In this document: positions 19,146-27,883 of the stretch, in pieces
How the letters are laid out: each line of letters opens with the position of its first letter
Position numbering within the stretch: position 1 is the stretch's first letter
From: Roseibium aggregatum
GTDB lineage: Bacteria > Pseudomonadota > Alphaproteobacteria > Rhizobiales > Stappiaceae
Direction of reading: 5' to 3'
Length of the DNA stretch: 64,000 nt
NCBI RefSeq assembly: GCF_017309185.1
Contig: NZ_JAEKJZ010000005.1
Coordinates: 310,001 to 374,000, forward strand
Position numbers and translations under genes: made by a program
Notes under the pieces: generated by a model
The model's database searches: none
Told to the model about the DNA's origin: nothing
The model's input: only the letters and a program-made list of their open reading frames with translations

Positions 19146-20039
19146 TCACCCCGTATCGTCCGCGTAGACCCGGATATAGCGCCCGCCGACTTCTATGCCG
19201 ATGAAGCGCTGGTGGAAGGTGAGACAGAGGCGCTGGGCGAGCGCGACGACCCTGTCCGCGTCGCCGGCGCGGAAGCGGGCGATCAGCACGGGGTGCATCG
19301 TTCCGTCGTAATAGCCGATCCCCTCCTGGATCACGACGGAGGGAAAGCTCTCGCCGATGGCGGTGGCGAATCGTTCCGCGTGACCGGGCGGGAAGGGCTC
19401 GTTCTCGGTGTTGGCCAGGTAGACCAGATGGACCTGCTCGCCGATGGCGTTGTTAAGATGCCGTTCGGCAAGCCCGCTCGGCTCCGCCGGCGCGGCCCCG
19501 GTCAGCACGGCCTCGACCGTATCGGCCGTCTCGTCGAAGATCTCTTCCAACCGGTCATGGGTGCCGCGCGCGGCCGCCCCCAGCGCCCGGCAGTCCGACA
19601 GATAGGCGAGCTTTCTCTCCTTCGTCCATCCGGCCGGCGGCGAGCTTGCCACCGCGCGCATGTTGGAGATCACGTCGGCGAGCTTGACCATCCGGCTGTC
19701 GGCGGGTTTTTTGGCCATGACCGCGATCCGCCGCGCCCGGCGCTCGGCCTTCGGCAGCGACATGTCGTCGGAGTTCTCGGCGACCATCCGCGCGATTCGC
19801 ACCCCGAACTCTGCGCGCAGCTGCGCTTCGGAAAGGCCGCAATCCTCCAGCGTGTCGTGAAGAAGCGCCGCCGCCAGCAGCCCGGCATCCTCCGCCCCGG
19901 TCGCCTCGGCGAGCACCTCCATCACCTCGATCAGATGATTGACATATGGCTCCTGCGCCGGCCCCTTGCGCCGCTGATCGCAATGCGCCTTCGCCGCAAA
20001 GGCGAGGGCCCGGGTAAGAAGAAGAATGTCGTCGCTCAT
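19146..20039 (-). CDS. RelA/SpoT-type HD hydrolase-like protein with extra C-terminal domain
   Basis: A 297-residue protein starting MSDDILLLTRALAFAAKAHC at the ATG 20037-20039. The N-terminal 180 residues have the HD-domain layout of (p)ppGpp hydrolases. These are YVNHLIEVMEVLAE (first His), LLAAALLHDTLED (HD pair) and MVKLADVISNMRAV (distal Asp). There is no synthetase domain, as in small alarmone hydrolases of the MESH1 kind. The remaining ~100 residues (HLVYLANTENEPFPPGHAER onward, including a GIGYYDGTMHPVLIARF stretch) match nothing I recognise. Alarmone hydrolysis is the favoured role, but other nucleotide pyrophosphohydrolase activity is possible. The family A palindrome lies directly after its stop. 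Confidence 0.82.
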   Translation of the reverse strand: MSDDILLLTRALAFAAKAHCDQRRKGPAQEPYVNHLIEVMEVLAEATGAEDAGLLAAALLHDTLEDCGLSEAQLRAEFGVRIARMVAENSDDMSLPKAERRARRIAVMAKKPADSRMVKLADVISNMRAVASSPPAGWTKERKLAYLSDCRALGAAARGTHDRLEEIFDETADTVEAVLTGAAPAEPSGLAERHLNNAIGEQVHLVYLANTENEPFPPGHAERFATAIGESFPSVVIQEGIGYYDGTMHPVLIARFRAGDADRVVALAQRLCLTFHQRFIGIEVGGRYIRVYADDTG

Positions 20040-20149
20040 GGGCGACGAGGGTAGGGGCAGACAGTGTCGAGGGTGTGACGAGGCAACCGGCGGCATTTTA
20101 GACTTTCGTCATCTTCCTTCCCCTTCGTGCCAGGCCAGACAGCTTGTCG

Positions 20150-20275
20150 ATTGTCATTCCTGCGCAAGCGGGAATCCAGGAAACGCCAACGTTTAAATCC
20201 TGCTTCGGCCTTCATACCAGCTCCGGGGTTACTGGATCCCGGTCTCGCCGCTTCGCATCAAACCGGGACGACAAT
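20150..20275. repeat. palindromic intergenic element, family B, copy 1
   Basis: The left arm ATTGTCATTCCTGCGCAAGC leads to GGGAATCCAG, and the right arm reads back as ATTGTCGTCCCGGTTTGATG to CGGGATCCAG. This gives an imperfect inverted repeat of about 125 bp between the HD gene and the DUF3883 gene. A shorter relative is at 43945-44004. The rest of the 20040-20382 gap shows no gene. Confidence 0.7.
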
Positions 20276-20382
20276 TAGGGCGAGCGGCAATCATGTCCGG
20301 GCACGACCGGGGAGTATAGGTCCCACATCCCTTTGAGTTTTTCCGGATGACACAACCTGTGCGCTAGAATAGCGTGCTTCAT

Positions 20383-21213
20383 ATGAGTTCAAGCGATTGG
20401 TCAGACACGGAAAACGACGCCGTCGTGGCGGCGTGGTTTTCCATGCTTGGCGACGAGTTATCAGGAAGATCCTACATCAAGGCTGAACGGAACAGGCTGT
20501 TGCAGGACCAGACCGGTCGCAGTCGGGGCTCTATCGAATTCAAGCTCTGCAACGTTTCGGCTGCCGCCAAGGGTTTTGCTCTGCCTATCGTCAAAGGGTA
20601 TCAGCCCAAGTTCAATTTTCAGATGTCTCTCGCGGAAGCGGTTGCCCGCTGGCTGGCATTGAACCCCTTGTGGGAACCAGCCCTCAATGAGGCAATCTCT
20701 ACCGGAGTGGGCGAGGCACCGTCCCTTTTCCTGGAGGTCGCCCCAACGCTTCGAAATGCCCCGCCTCCGGAAGAAACAGAGAAGTTGACAGCTGTCGCCC
20801 GGCGCTTTGATGTTGCCGGTCGCGATGAACGGAACAGGGCACTGGGACTTGCGGGTGAAGAGTTCGTATTCCGGCATGAACAAGGCTTGCTTCATCGGCA
20901 GGGGCGCAGCGACCTCGCAAGACGCGTGCATTGGATTTCACGTGAGGAAGGCGATGGGGCTGGGTACGACATTGCCAGTTTCACACCTGAAGGCCGAGAC
21001 CGTCTTATCGAGGTCAAGACAACCAATGGCTGGGAACGTACGCCCTTTCACATCTCAAGAAACGAACTTGAGGTGGCCGACACGAGACGCGACGATTGGT
21101 ACCTTTTCCGCCTTTTCGAATTCGTCCGAGGACCCAGGGCTTTTGAACTCAGGCCTCCGTTGGAGGCGCATGTGGCGCTGACGGCAACGAGTTTTCAGGC
21201 GAGTTTTGGATAG
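20383..21213 (+). CDS. DUF3883 (PD-(D/E)XK nuclease-like) protein
   Basis: A 276-residue protein from ATG 20383 (a GTG three codons upstream is also open). The C-terminal half matches DUF3883: GLAGEEFVFRHEQ, then RVHWISREEGDGAGYDIASF, then RLIEVKTTNGWERTPFHISR. The Asp in YDIASF and Glu-Val-Lys in LIEVKT form the D...ExK pattern of restriction-like endonucleases. The N-terminal 130 residues are unassigned. DUF3883 occurs in restriction and anti-phage proteins, often fused to helicases or as a standalone gene, and here it is alone. Next to it lies a beheaded kbp gene, which points to a rearrangement at this spot. Confidence 0.82.
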   Translation: MSSSDWSDTENDAVVAAWFSMLGDELSGRSYIKAERNRLLQDQTGRSRGSIEFKLCNVSAAAKGFALPIVKGYQPKFNFQMSLAEAVARWLALNPLWEPALNEAISTGVGEAPSLFLEVAPTLRNAPPPEETEKLTAVARRFDVAGRDERNRALGLAGEEFVFRHEQGLLHRQGRSDLARRVHWISREEGDGAGYDIASFTPEGRDRLIEVKTTNGWERTPFHISRNELEVADTRRDDWYLFRLFEFVRGPRAFELRPPLEAHVALTATSFQASFG

Positions 21214-21243
21214 GCAGAAGTTGGGGAGCTACCGAGCTCCAGC

Positions 21244-21585
21244 GTGAACGATTGTCCCCTTCCTCTTGCCCGCCCTTTCTGCAATATGCTCCCGTGGCGT
21301 AAATTTGCCTGCGCCGCGCCGACGACCGAAGCCCGCGAGAAACTCATTCTGGCCGCCGGCAACATTCTGGGGATCGGCAAGGTCGAGGAGGAAATAACCG
21401 TCAGCGCCAGCGAGCCGGAAGCCACCTTCCACACGGTGGAAAAGGGCGACACGCTCTGGAAGGGCGCCGAAAAGGCCTTTGGCAACGGCTCCAAGTACCC
21501 GGTGATCTTCGAGGCCAACAAGTCGATGCTGTCCGATCCGGACAAGATCTACCCGGGCCAAGTCCTGCGCATTCCCGCGCTCTGA
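21244..21585 (+). pseudogene. Kbp/YgaU-like BON-LysM protein lacking its N-terminus
   Basis: Kbp (YgaU) is normally about 150 residues, with a BON domain followed by a LysM domain; in E. coli it binds potassium. Here only the end of BON (TEAREKLILAAGNILGIGKV) and an intact LysM remain (FHTVEKGDTLWKGAEKAFGN, then KYPVIFEANKSMLSDPDKIY and PGQVLRIPAL at the C-terminus). The first ~25 residues (MNDCPLPLARPFCNML...) are unlike any Kbp. About 45-50 family residues are missing, and similarity starts abruptly near 21315. A start codon exists, so a short LysM protein might still be made. A strong terminator follows. The break probably dates from insertion or deletion involving the DUF3883 gene just upstream. 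Confidence 0.75.
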
Positions 21586-21609
21586 GAGTTCCGGAATCTC
21601 GGAACCCTG

Positions 21610-21639
21610 CCATGGCCCTCGCAGGGGCCATGGTTTTTT
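21610..21639 (+). terminator. rho-independent terminator after the kbp remnant
   Basis: CCATGGCCC (21610-21618) pairs perfectly with GGGCCATGG (21625-21633) and is followed by six T residues. It probably belonged to the original full-length kbp gene. Confidence 0.88.
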
Positions 21640-21731
21640 ATGCCGGAATTTGCCGCATCAGCAGGTCTCGCAAGGGCTTCTCCCTGTTCTGGTAACAGGG
21701 CTGCTCTTCGGCAGAGACCTGATCGGGCGCC

Positions 21732-22457
21732 TCAGTCCCGTGCCTTTCGCCCCAGATAGACGGCCTGGGTGAACGGGCGCCCGTCCTGCAGGGGGTTTTC
21801 AAAGACGACCGGTTCGGCCCAGGCTTCGTCGAATGCGGTGCCGAGCAGCGCCGTGATTTCCTCGTCCGGAGCCTCGTCGGACCAAAGGCCCACGACGCCG
21901 CCCGGTTTCAGAAAGCTGCTAAGGGCGCTGAGGCCGTCCGGCGTGTAGAACCCCTTCGATCCGCCGTGCAGCAGCCGGTCCGGCGTGTGGTCGATGTCGA
22001 TCAGGATGGCGTCGTAGCACCGGCCCGGCCGGTCGGCATCGAAGCCTTCCTTTGAGGCCGCCATGGTAAAGAAATCGCCCTGCACGAGCCGGCAGCGCGG
22101 GTCGTCGGCGAGTTCCGTCTTCATCGGCACCAGGCCTTCCCGGTGCCAGCGGATCACCGGTTCCAGAAGGTCGATCACCGTCAGATCCGCCACACTCTCG
22201 TGGGCGAGAACAGCCTGGGCGGTGTAGCCGAGGCCCAGCCCTCCCACCAGAACATCAAGGGCCTCACCGCTCAGCGCGGCCAGCCCCTTGTCGGCCAGCG
22301 CGATTTCCGAAGCGGTAAAGAGGCTCGACATCAGGTGCTCTTCCCCGAGCAGGATCTCAAAGACGTCGGTCTTCAGCGCCAGGATATGCCTCCGGCGCAG
22401 GGAAATCGCGCCGATGGGCGTGGGGGCGTAGTCCAGTTCTTCAAACAGTGCACTCAT
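21732..22457 (-). CDS. spermidine-synthase-like SAM methyltransferase
   Basis: A class I SAM-binding protein of 241 residues from the ATG at 22455-22457 (MSALFEELDYAPTPIGAISL). The nucleotide-binding motif DVLVGGLGLGYTAQAVL lies at about residue 78. It is followed by LTVIDLLEPVIRWH (acidic loop) and CYDAILIDIDHTPDR, as in the spermine/spermidine synthase fold. Its short length and lack of the N-terminal beta-barrel suggest a methyltransferase-like relative rather than a true polyamine synthase. A 48-residue upstream extension of the frame has no similarity. It lies downstream of the membrane/protease-like pair with a 150-nt gap, so it may be transcribed separately. Confidence 0.8.
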   Translation of the reverse strand: MSALFEELDYAPTPIGAISLRRRHILALKTDVFEILLGEEHLMSSLFTASEIALADKGLAALSGEALDVLVGGLGLGYTAQAVLAHESVADLTVIDLLEPVIRWHREGLVPMKTELADDPRCRLVQGDFFTMAASKEGFDADRPGRCYDAILIDIDHTPDRLLHGGSKGFYTPDGLSALSSFLKPGGVVGLWSDEAPDEEITALLGTAFDEAWAEPVVFENPLQDGRPFTQAVYLGRKARD

Positions 22458-22607
22458 CGGCCCACCGTGACGGCTGCCAGGAACTTTGGAAAGGGGCGAT
22501 CCGCGCAATACCGGAAAAACATGGTCGCGGGGCAACAAGGGAGCGTTCGCCTGACCGGATTGCCGACCTTGCTTGCTTGAGGCGCCGCGGATCGGCAACC
22601 GCTTCGC

Positions 22608-23411
22608 TCAGTCCACGGTTTCCGTCGCGAGCCTGGTATCGAGAAGTTCATCTTCAGCCAGGATGTAGATTTCCTTCGGGGGCGTATTGAGGGAATGGAC
22701 CATCAGGCCCGGATCGATACCCATCTCTATGAGGTATTCCATGGTTTCCCCCTGACCGTTCTGAATCCCTTCCACTGCCAGGAAAACGGGCATGTAGCCA
22801 GGGGTTTCATAATAATGCTGATGCATGCCGACGGCGGACGCCCTGGAGGCTGTACGCTTCACGCCGGACGCAAAAATGTAGGGGCACGACGAAAGGCACA
22901 CCAGACCGGGCAGCATTGCGGTGTCCAGTTCGGCTGCACGCAGGCTCCGGCCGATCGCCAGGGCTTCGCTCACATTTCCCCCGGGGCTGTGGAGCGTGAC
23001 CAGTTTGGGGGCGTCTTCCAGGCTGGCAAGGAAGCTCGTGAAGCGTTCAGCGTCACCGGACGAGATCTGGCCATTCATGAAGATCGCTTTCCCCGGCTCG
23101 CCCCCGGGTTCGCTCCTGTCGATCACCTCGAACTGGAGCCTTTGAGGCATGTCGCCCGGAATTTCGACAGCCGGCGAGGCCGGTGTCCGTGTGAAGTCGG
23201 GAATGGTGCGGGTCGGATCGTAACGTCTTACCTGATCGCCGGGAGTTGTGGGGCCGGCAGGCAGTGCATCGTTGCCGCCGAACCCCGGTGTCCATTGTGC
23301 CTTCAAACCAGAGAGGACCAGCAGGGTCGCCAGGATCGCCTGGGCGACCAGGACCCACTTCAGGCTGCGCTGGATCGTTATTCGCGAGGTATCAAAGCGC
23401 TCGGAAAACAC
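22608..23411 (-). CDS. membrane-anchored ClpP/SppA-fold protein (COG3904-like)
   Basis: A 267-residue protein with one N-terminal membrane segment (about residues 17-36, WVLVAQAILATLLVLSGL) and a periplasmic ClpP/crotonase-fold domain. LVTLHSPGGNVSEALAIGRS is the oxyanion-loop region. VCLSSCPYIFASG places Ser174 where ClpP has its nucleophile, and VGMHQH places His197 where ClpP has its catalytic His. The protein is thus probably active. The gene starts 6 nt after the end of the upstream membrane coiled-coil gene (23418-24740), so the two form an operon and probably work together in the envelope. The substrate is unknown. Confidence 0.78.
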   Translation of the reverse strand: MFSERFDTSRITIQRSLKWVLVAQAILATLLVLSGLKAQWTPGFGGNDALPAGPTTPGDQVRRYDPTRTIPDFTRTPASPAVEIPGDMPQRLQFEVIDRSEPGGEPGKAIFMNGQISSGDAERFTSFLASLEDAPKLVTLHSPGGNVSEALAIGRSLRAAELDTAMLPGLVCLSSCPYIFASGVKRTASRASAVGMHQHYYETPGYMPVFLAVEGIQNGQGETMEYLIEMGIDPGLMVHSLNTPPKEIYILAEDELLDTRLATETVD

Positions 23412-23417
23412 CTCCTG

Positions 23418-24740
23418 CTACTCCGCGGCATTGAGGTTTGCAGGCCCCGAGGTCTCTGCAGGTTCTGACGTTTCCGCATTTGCGACACGGCGCAGGACTT
23501 CCTTGTCCGCCGCACCCATCGAAGCCTCGACATCCTTCATTGCGTTGATCGCTGCCTTCAGGTCTGCGAGCGTCAGGGTTTCCTCGATGCTCAGGCCATC
23601 CCGGCCGCTGCGGATCGAGGCCTGGGTGATCGCGAGGACAAAGACCAGAACGGCGGGCAGGAGGTCGATCGCAATTGCGCCGGCCCAGGAGGGCACAAAA
23701 TTCCCTGCGTATCTGATCACCGCGTCGGCGCTCGAGATCGGATTATAGGCCGTCTCCAGAGGCGGCTCCAGCGCCAGCACTTCATCGGCTGCCCGCTTCA
23801 GGGTCTGGCTGCGCTGGTCGAGTGCGTTAAGCACGGATGCGATGGTGCTCGATTGCGCGTCCCGCACACTGCTGTTCCGGCCATCGAGTTCGGGAAGAAC
23901 GACGGATGCAGGCAGGTCCTCGGCAGCGCGCGCGACGAGCGGTGCAACGGAGTACTGGTTGAGGTTTGCAATGACGCCTGCAAGGCGCACGCTTTCCTCC
24001 GAAAACGCGACCGACCTTTGTTCAACCGGGCCGGGGGCAACGGTCAGGGCCCGCATGCGCCCGAGGATTTCGTTGCCCTGGGCAAAGGCAGCGTCGATCA
24101 GCGGCTGTTGTTCCGATATCTGCGCTTCAAGGTTCTGGAGTTCTTCCGTCTTTTGCGTCAGAACCCGGAAGACCGCGCCTTCACCTGCCGTGCCCGAGAG
24201 TTCGCCGGAGCGTTCCTGTTGGGCAAGCGCCTCGAAGGCTTCCTTGGCACGTTGGACCTCGCGTCCGAGAGCCTGGCCCGAGAGAGCGATCTCATGTGCC
24301 TGCTCCAGGGCCGCCTGGTAGTCGCGGACCGTCGTGTCCAGATGCTGTTCGACAGCAGCCGATCCCGCAAGCGCGGCTGCGTTGAGCCAGCTCGACATGG
24401 CGATGATTGCAGCCGATCCCACAAGCATCGAGACCGAAAGCCCTATGAAACCGGCCGCACTGCGCATCGCGGGCATAAGCCGGAGCATGTAGCTCCAGAA
24501 GACGAAGATGCCGACCGACACGGCGACCGAATAGGCCACGGCCGCGAAGAAACTCATCGGACCCGTATCCTCCAGCAGGGAGGACACGCCGAGATAGGTG
24601 TAGATACCCGAAGCGATTGCCAGAACGCCGAGCGCCGCAGGCGTGAAGGTTTCAAGCCATGCAAGATGGGCTTCAAGCTCCTTTGCGGTGCGAAGGCCTT
24701 TTGCTTCCGCGGCGGTCAGTTTCGTCTGGCGTTCGTCCAT
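23418..24740 (-). CDS. membrane protein with long coiled-coil region, function unknown
   Basis: A 440-residue protein I cannot assign to a known family. Three membrane helices lie near the N-terminus (about 33-52, 63-83 and 96-118). A ~230-residue periplasmic or cytoplasmic segment follows with heptad-like Leu/Ala/Glu/Gln content (about 128-345, for example EELQNLEAQISEQQ), and a fourth membrane helix lies at about 352-373. The short tail is charged and Ala-rich. It is the first gene of a two-gene operon with the ClpP-fold gene (6-nt spacing). A scaffold or receptor that presents substrates to that protease-like partner is a reasonable guess, but it is only inference from gene order. Confidence 0.72.
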   Translation of the reverse strand: MDERQTKLTAAEAKGLRTAKELEAHLAWLETFTPAALGVLAIASGIYTYLGVSSLLEDTGPMSFFAAVAYSVAVSVGIFVFWSYMLRLMPAMRSAAGFIGLSVSMLVGSAAIIAMSSWLNAAALAGSAAVEQHLDTTVRDYQAALEQAHEIALSGQALGREVQRAKEAFEALAQQERSGELSGTAGEGAVFRVLTQKTEELQNLEAQISEQQPLIDAAFAQGNEILGRMRALTVAPGPVEQRSVAFSEESVRLAGVIANLNQYSVAPLVARAAEDLPASVVLPELDGRNSSVRDAQSSTIASVLNALDQRSQTLKRAADEVLALEPPLETAYNPISSADAVIRYAGNFVPSWAGAIAIDLLPAVLVFVLAITQASIRSGRDGLSIEETLTLADLKAAINAMKDVEASMGAADKEVLRRVANAETSEPAETSGPANLNAAE

Positions 24741-25129
24741 GGCACTTCCTCACAAGCTCGCATGTAGCTTAGCTAGGGTGTCGACCCATAAAACCAAGCA
24801 TTGCGGCGTTGTTTCGGCAAAGGTGCGCGAGGAAAAGCGTTGAGAGCCGTGCCGGTGCACGGTGCGGGGCTTTGGGGCGTCAACATTTCGGATGTTCCAG
24901 GCACTGAGGCCGTATCCCAATAGTCTACGTTCATTCTACGTGCGGCGAATTCCCGCAATGGGCGGGGAGCTGCCATTCGCTGCGATGCAACTGACCGGCT
25001 CATTTCGATACAAAGCTGACAATCGGGTTCAAGCATTTAACTTGCTATGTTAGGAATTATTCTTAAAGTTGCATCGCGCGAACTCGCTCGCATGCGTGCA
25101 GTTTGATTAGACCAGAGGAATTTCATCAA
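24741..25129. other. divergent intergenic region, GC drop
   Basis: About 390 nt between the membrane coiled-coil gene and the AIPR gene. Base composition changes visibly from GC-rich to AT-rich around 25.0 kb. This marks the left edge of the island that holds the AIPR gene. No integrase, tRNA or direct repeat was seen here. Confidence 0.5.
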
Positions 25130-26839
25130 GTGAGTACAGCCATCAAACGCGGGTTTATCTCCGACTCCATACAAAACGCAGCGATCGAGTTGAACCTTAC
25201 CGAAGATGACGCGTTCGTGCACTGGTTTTACTCCATCTTGTTCGAGGCTGATCTCGATGAAGTTCCTGATGATGAACTGGTCGATGGGCCCGGTGAACGG
25301 CAAATCGATATCTTTAAGATTGAAGTAGATGATAGCAGCCAGTCAGTTCACATTCGTCTAATTCAAGTCAAAAACACACAAGGTTTTTCCGCAAATACTG
25401 TATCGCTTATGAAGACTGGCATAGAATTTATTTTTCTGGCCAGAAAGGCCGAATATCAAGCCAATCCAAATTTAAAATTGGTGGAAAAGATAGAGAACGC
25501 AAGAGAGCTGATCAGGCAATATGGCAACAACAGCGTTAGTGTATCTTGTTACTTCGTAACACTTGGGGACGAGGCGGACATTGCAGAAGAAGCGATGGCC
25601 AACAAAGGCAATATTCTACGAGAATTTTCGGACAGTGGAGTTTTCGCCAGCTTTGATTTTTACTTCATCGGGGTCAATGAACTCGATCGAATAAATAATT
25701 TGAGGCGAAACAGTGTACGCCAAATCGATGCAAACATTCCGATTGTGTATGATGCAAACCGACCTTCGATTGTCGAATTTGACACTGGCGGCGTCAGAAG
25801 CGTGCTTTGCACAGTTAAGGGAAGTGACCTTGCCGAGCTAGCACAAACTGAGCCACGAGATGCAATCTTCGACGCGAATGTCAGAGGTAATCTGGGCCTT
25901 GGTGGGCAGGTAAACAAATCGATCTATGAGACCGCGACTAACGACGAAGAATCACACAGTTTTTGGTACATGAACAACGGTGTAACAATGGTCTGCGATA
26001 GATTATCGGTGGTTAGAGACCCAGATACGCCCTCAGTTCGTGTCGAGAAAGTACAGATTATCAATGGCTGTCAAACAACATCATCTTTACGCTCCGCTTT
26101 TGAAGATGAAATGCTAAAAGACGACGTAAAGGTTCAAGTCAAAATCTACGAGTCGAACGACTTTGATTTTGTAAACAACGTAGTCATAGCAACGAACAAT
26201 CAAAACTCGATTGGTTCTCGTGATCTGCATGCAAATGACGAGATACAGCAACTTATCCAAAGGAAGATCAGCGAAGATTTTGGCCTTTTTTACGAAAGAA
26301 AACGAGGAGAAGCTAAGAGCGCAGGTGTACCTAAATCCGAGGTGATTGGTTTGGAAAAGGCAGGCCAAGCTTATTTAGCGATATTCAAGAACCAGCCCAC
26401 TATTAGCCGCGCTCAAAAGTACAAAGTGTATTCCCCGGAGTTTTACAATGACATCTACGGCAAAGCACAGCCTTGGCAGCTTGCGGCTTCCCACGAAATC
26501 TACAGGTTTGCGGAAACGCGAGGGAGAAGAGCCTACCGGGAGCTCCCTCCAGAAGATCCATCACGAAACATCTTGAATTATGGTGTCTTCCACATTTGTC
26601 GCATATTGTGGTGGGTTTTAGTAAATGAGCATGGCTTGGATCCTCGAAATGAGGCCGCAGCAATGGCTGCCGCTCGAGAGGAAAACGACTTGCTTGAGAC
26701 TGCTTATGCTAGAGCACACACCATTCTCTCCGAGGTCGTAGACCAGAACAATGAGAGCCTCATCAATCTGAACAATTACTTTAAAAAGGCGCAATCCCAA
26801 CAGAATATCAACCAATACCTTCAGAGCCAGCTCGACTAA
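25130..26839 (+). CDS. AIPR-family (abortive phage infection) protein
   Basis: A 569-residue protein of the AIPR family, named for an abortive-infection phage-resistance protein. The conserved core is clear: SFWYMNNGVTMVCDRLSVV, then VEKVQIINGCQTTSSLRSAF, then VIATNNQNSIGSRDLHAND. The N-terminal part shows GERQIDIFKIE...IRLIQVKN, an Asp...QxK pattern like PD-(D/E)XK nucleases. The start is uncertain: GTG at 25130 has GAGGA upstream, while a TTG at 25103 is also open. The gene is AT-richer than its neighbours, with codon use unlike the GC-rich core genes, which suggests horizontal transfer. A phage-defence role is inference from the family. Confidence 0.88.
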   Translation: MSTAIKRGFISDSIQNAAIELNLTEDDAFVHWFYSILFEADLDEVPDDELVDGPGERQIDIFKIEVDDSSQSVHIRLIQVKNTQGFSANTVSLMKTGIEFIFLARKAEYQANPNLKLVEKIENARELIRQYGNNSVSVSCYFVTLGDEADIAEEAMANKGNILREFSDSGVFASFDFYFIGVNELDRINNLRRNSVRQIDANIPIVYDANRPSIVEFDTGGVRSVLCTVKGSDLAELAQTEPRDAIFDANVRGNLGLGGQVNKSIYETATNDEESHSFWYMNNGVTMVCDRLSVVRDPDTPSVRVEKVQIINGCQTTSSLRSAFEDEMLKDDVKVQVKIYESNDFDFVNNVVIATNNQNSIGSRDLHANDEIQQLIQRKISEDFGLFYERKRGEAKSAGVPKSEVIGLEKAGQAYLAIFKNQPTISRAQKYKVYSPEFYNDIYGKAQPWQLAASHEIYRFAETRGRRAYRELPPEDPSRNILNYGVFHICRILWWVLVNEHGLDPRNEAAAMAAAREENDLLETAYARAHTILSEVVDQNNESLINLNNYFKKAQSQQNINQYLQSQLD

Positions 26840-27122
26840 CTTTCTGAGGATTGACTTGTTAGAGTCTGTGTACAAACAGTTAACGACAGCTTTGTGGAGT
26901 TTGATTGCAGCACCTGACTCAAGCGTGGAAGGTCCGTTTGAGACGTGTTCGTGAAATCTGACAATGGTTGATTTGTCCCGCGTAGCAGGTCAGAGGTGCC
27001 TGATGCTTTGCACACGCAGCGAACATCGGCTTCGACGGGACGCAGCGCAGCAAGATGATAGTCAAGCGAACGGCGGGGCCGGGCCGTTGCCAAAGAGACC
27101 GCTAATTCGCTTACATTTGGAT

Positions 27123-27701
27123 ATGATCAAGTACCTTTCAAACGCGCTAGGTCGCTTCGTTGAAGTTGTCGGCGTTGTCACGGCCTTAGTATTTGTGTTT
27201 GAGCTGACTACAGCCAACAGAGGTTTGCCGTCGATTGATTTGGATGCTACTGAGAAAATAAGTGCCTTTAAGTTTTTTGAAGCCAACAATAGAGTAGTTG
27301 TCTACATATCATTTAGCTTAGATCGCGATATGTTTAAGGATGCTTCCACGGGATTGTATTCCGATCCAATAAGGGTAGATGCGCTCGGAAATTTGGGTGG
27401 AGCCGTACTCTTGGTGAATTGGCAGTCGCTTTCTAATAGCTATCTTGCAGAAATAGACGATCACCGAGCTGAAGATTTAAGTTTTGCGTTTAGAGGTCCT
27501 GCTTACGCTCGATTGTTTGAAGCTGAAGGTTTGCCCTATGTTGAACTCATCGCTTCACCTTTCACGGATAGCGTCTTGGAGCGAGCGAAATGCGCCGAAC
27601 ATCTCTTTGGTCAAAGCACTTTTCAAAAGGTCTATAGATATGTAGCAGGTTGCATGCTCAATGCGGTCGCAACGCCAAAAACCTATCTTGGCAATGGCTG
27701 A
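27123..27701 (+). CDS. small membrane-anchored protein of unknown function
   Basis: A 192-residue protein starting MIKYLSNALGRFVEVVGVVT at ATG 27123. One membrane helix at about residues 11-30 is followed by a ~160-residue soluble part with no recognised family (NRGLPSIDLDATEKISAFKF, YISFSLDRDMFKDAS, CAEHLFGQSTFQKVYRYVAG). It is AT-rich like the AIPR gene 280 nt upstream and on the same strand, so both probably arrived together. The open frame extends 53 codons upstream but that part is not credible. Possible roles are a membrane partner of the AIPR protein or an unrelated passenger. I cannot decide between these. Confidence 0.55.
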   Translation: MIKYLSNALGRFVEVVGVVTALVFVFELTTANRGLPSIDLDATEKISAFKFFEANNRVVVYISFSLDRDMFKDASTGLYSDPIRVDALGNLGGAVLLVNWQSLSNSYLAEIDDHRAEDLSFAFRGPAYARLFEAEGLPYVELIASPFTDSVLERAKCAEHLFGQSTFQKVYRYVAGCMLNAVATPKTYLGNG

Positions 27702-27883
27702 CGTGACAGCAATGAATGGCAGCTTCGAAGGGCCGCGGCGCAGCATTCGACTAATACATCGAATGACCGCTATGGGCCGGAAGCGCCAACTTGAACACTA
27801 TTGGCGAATGTCGGCTTCACCCGATTGAAGTCGGTAAGCTGCCAGTCCCCTTCCAGCCTGAATTCGGTCAATCCCCCGCCCCC

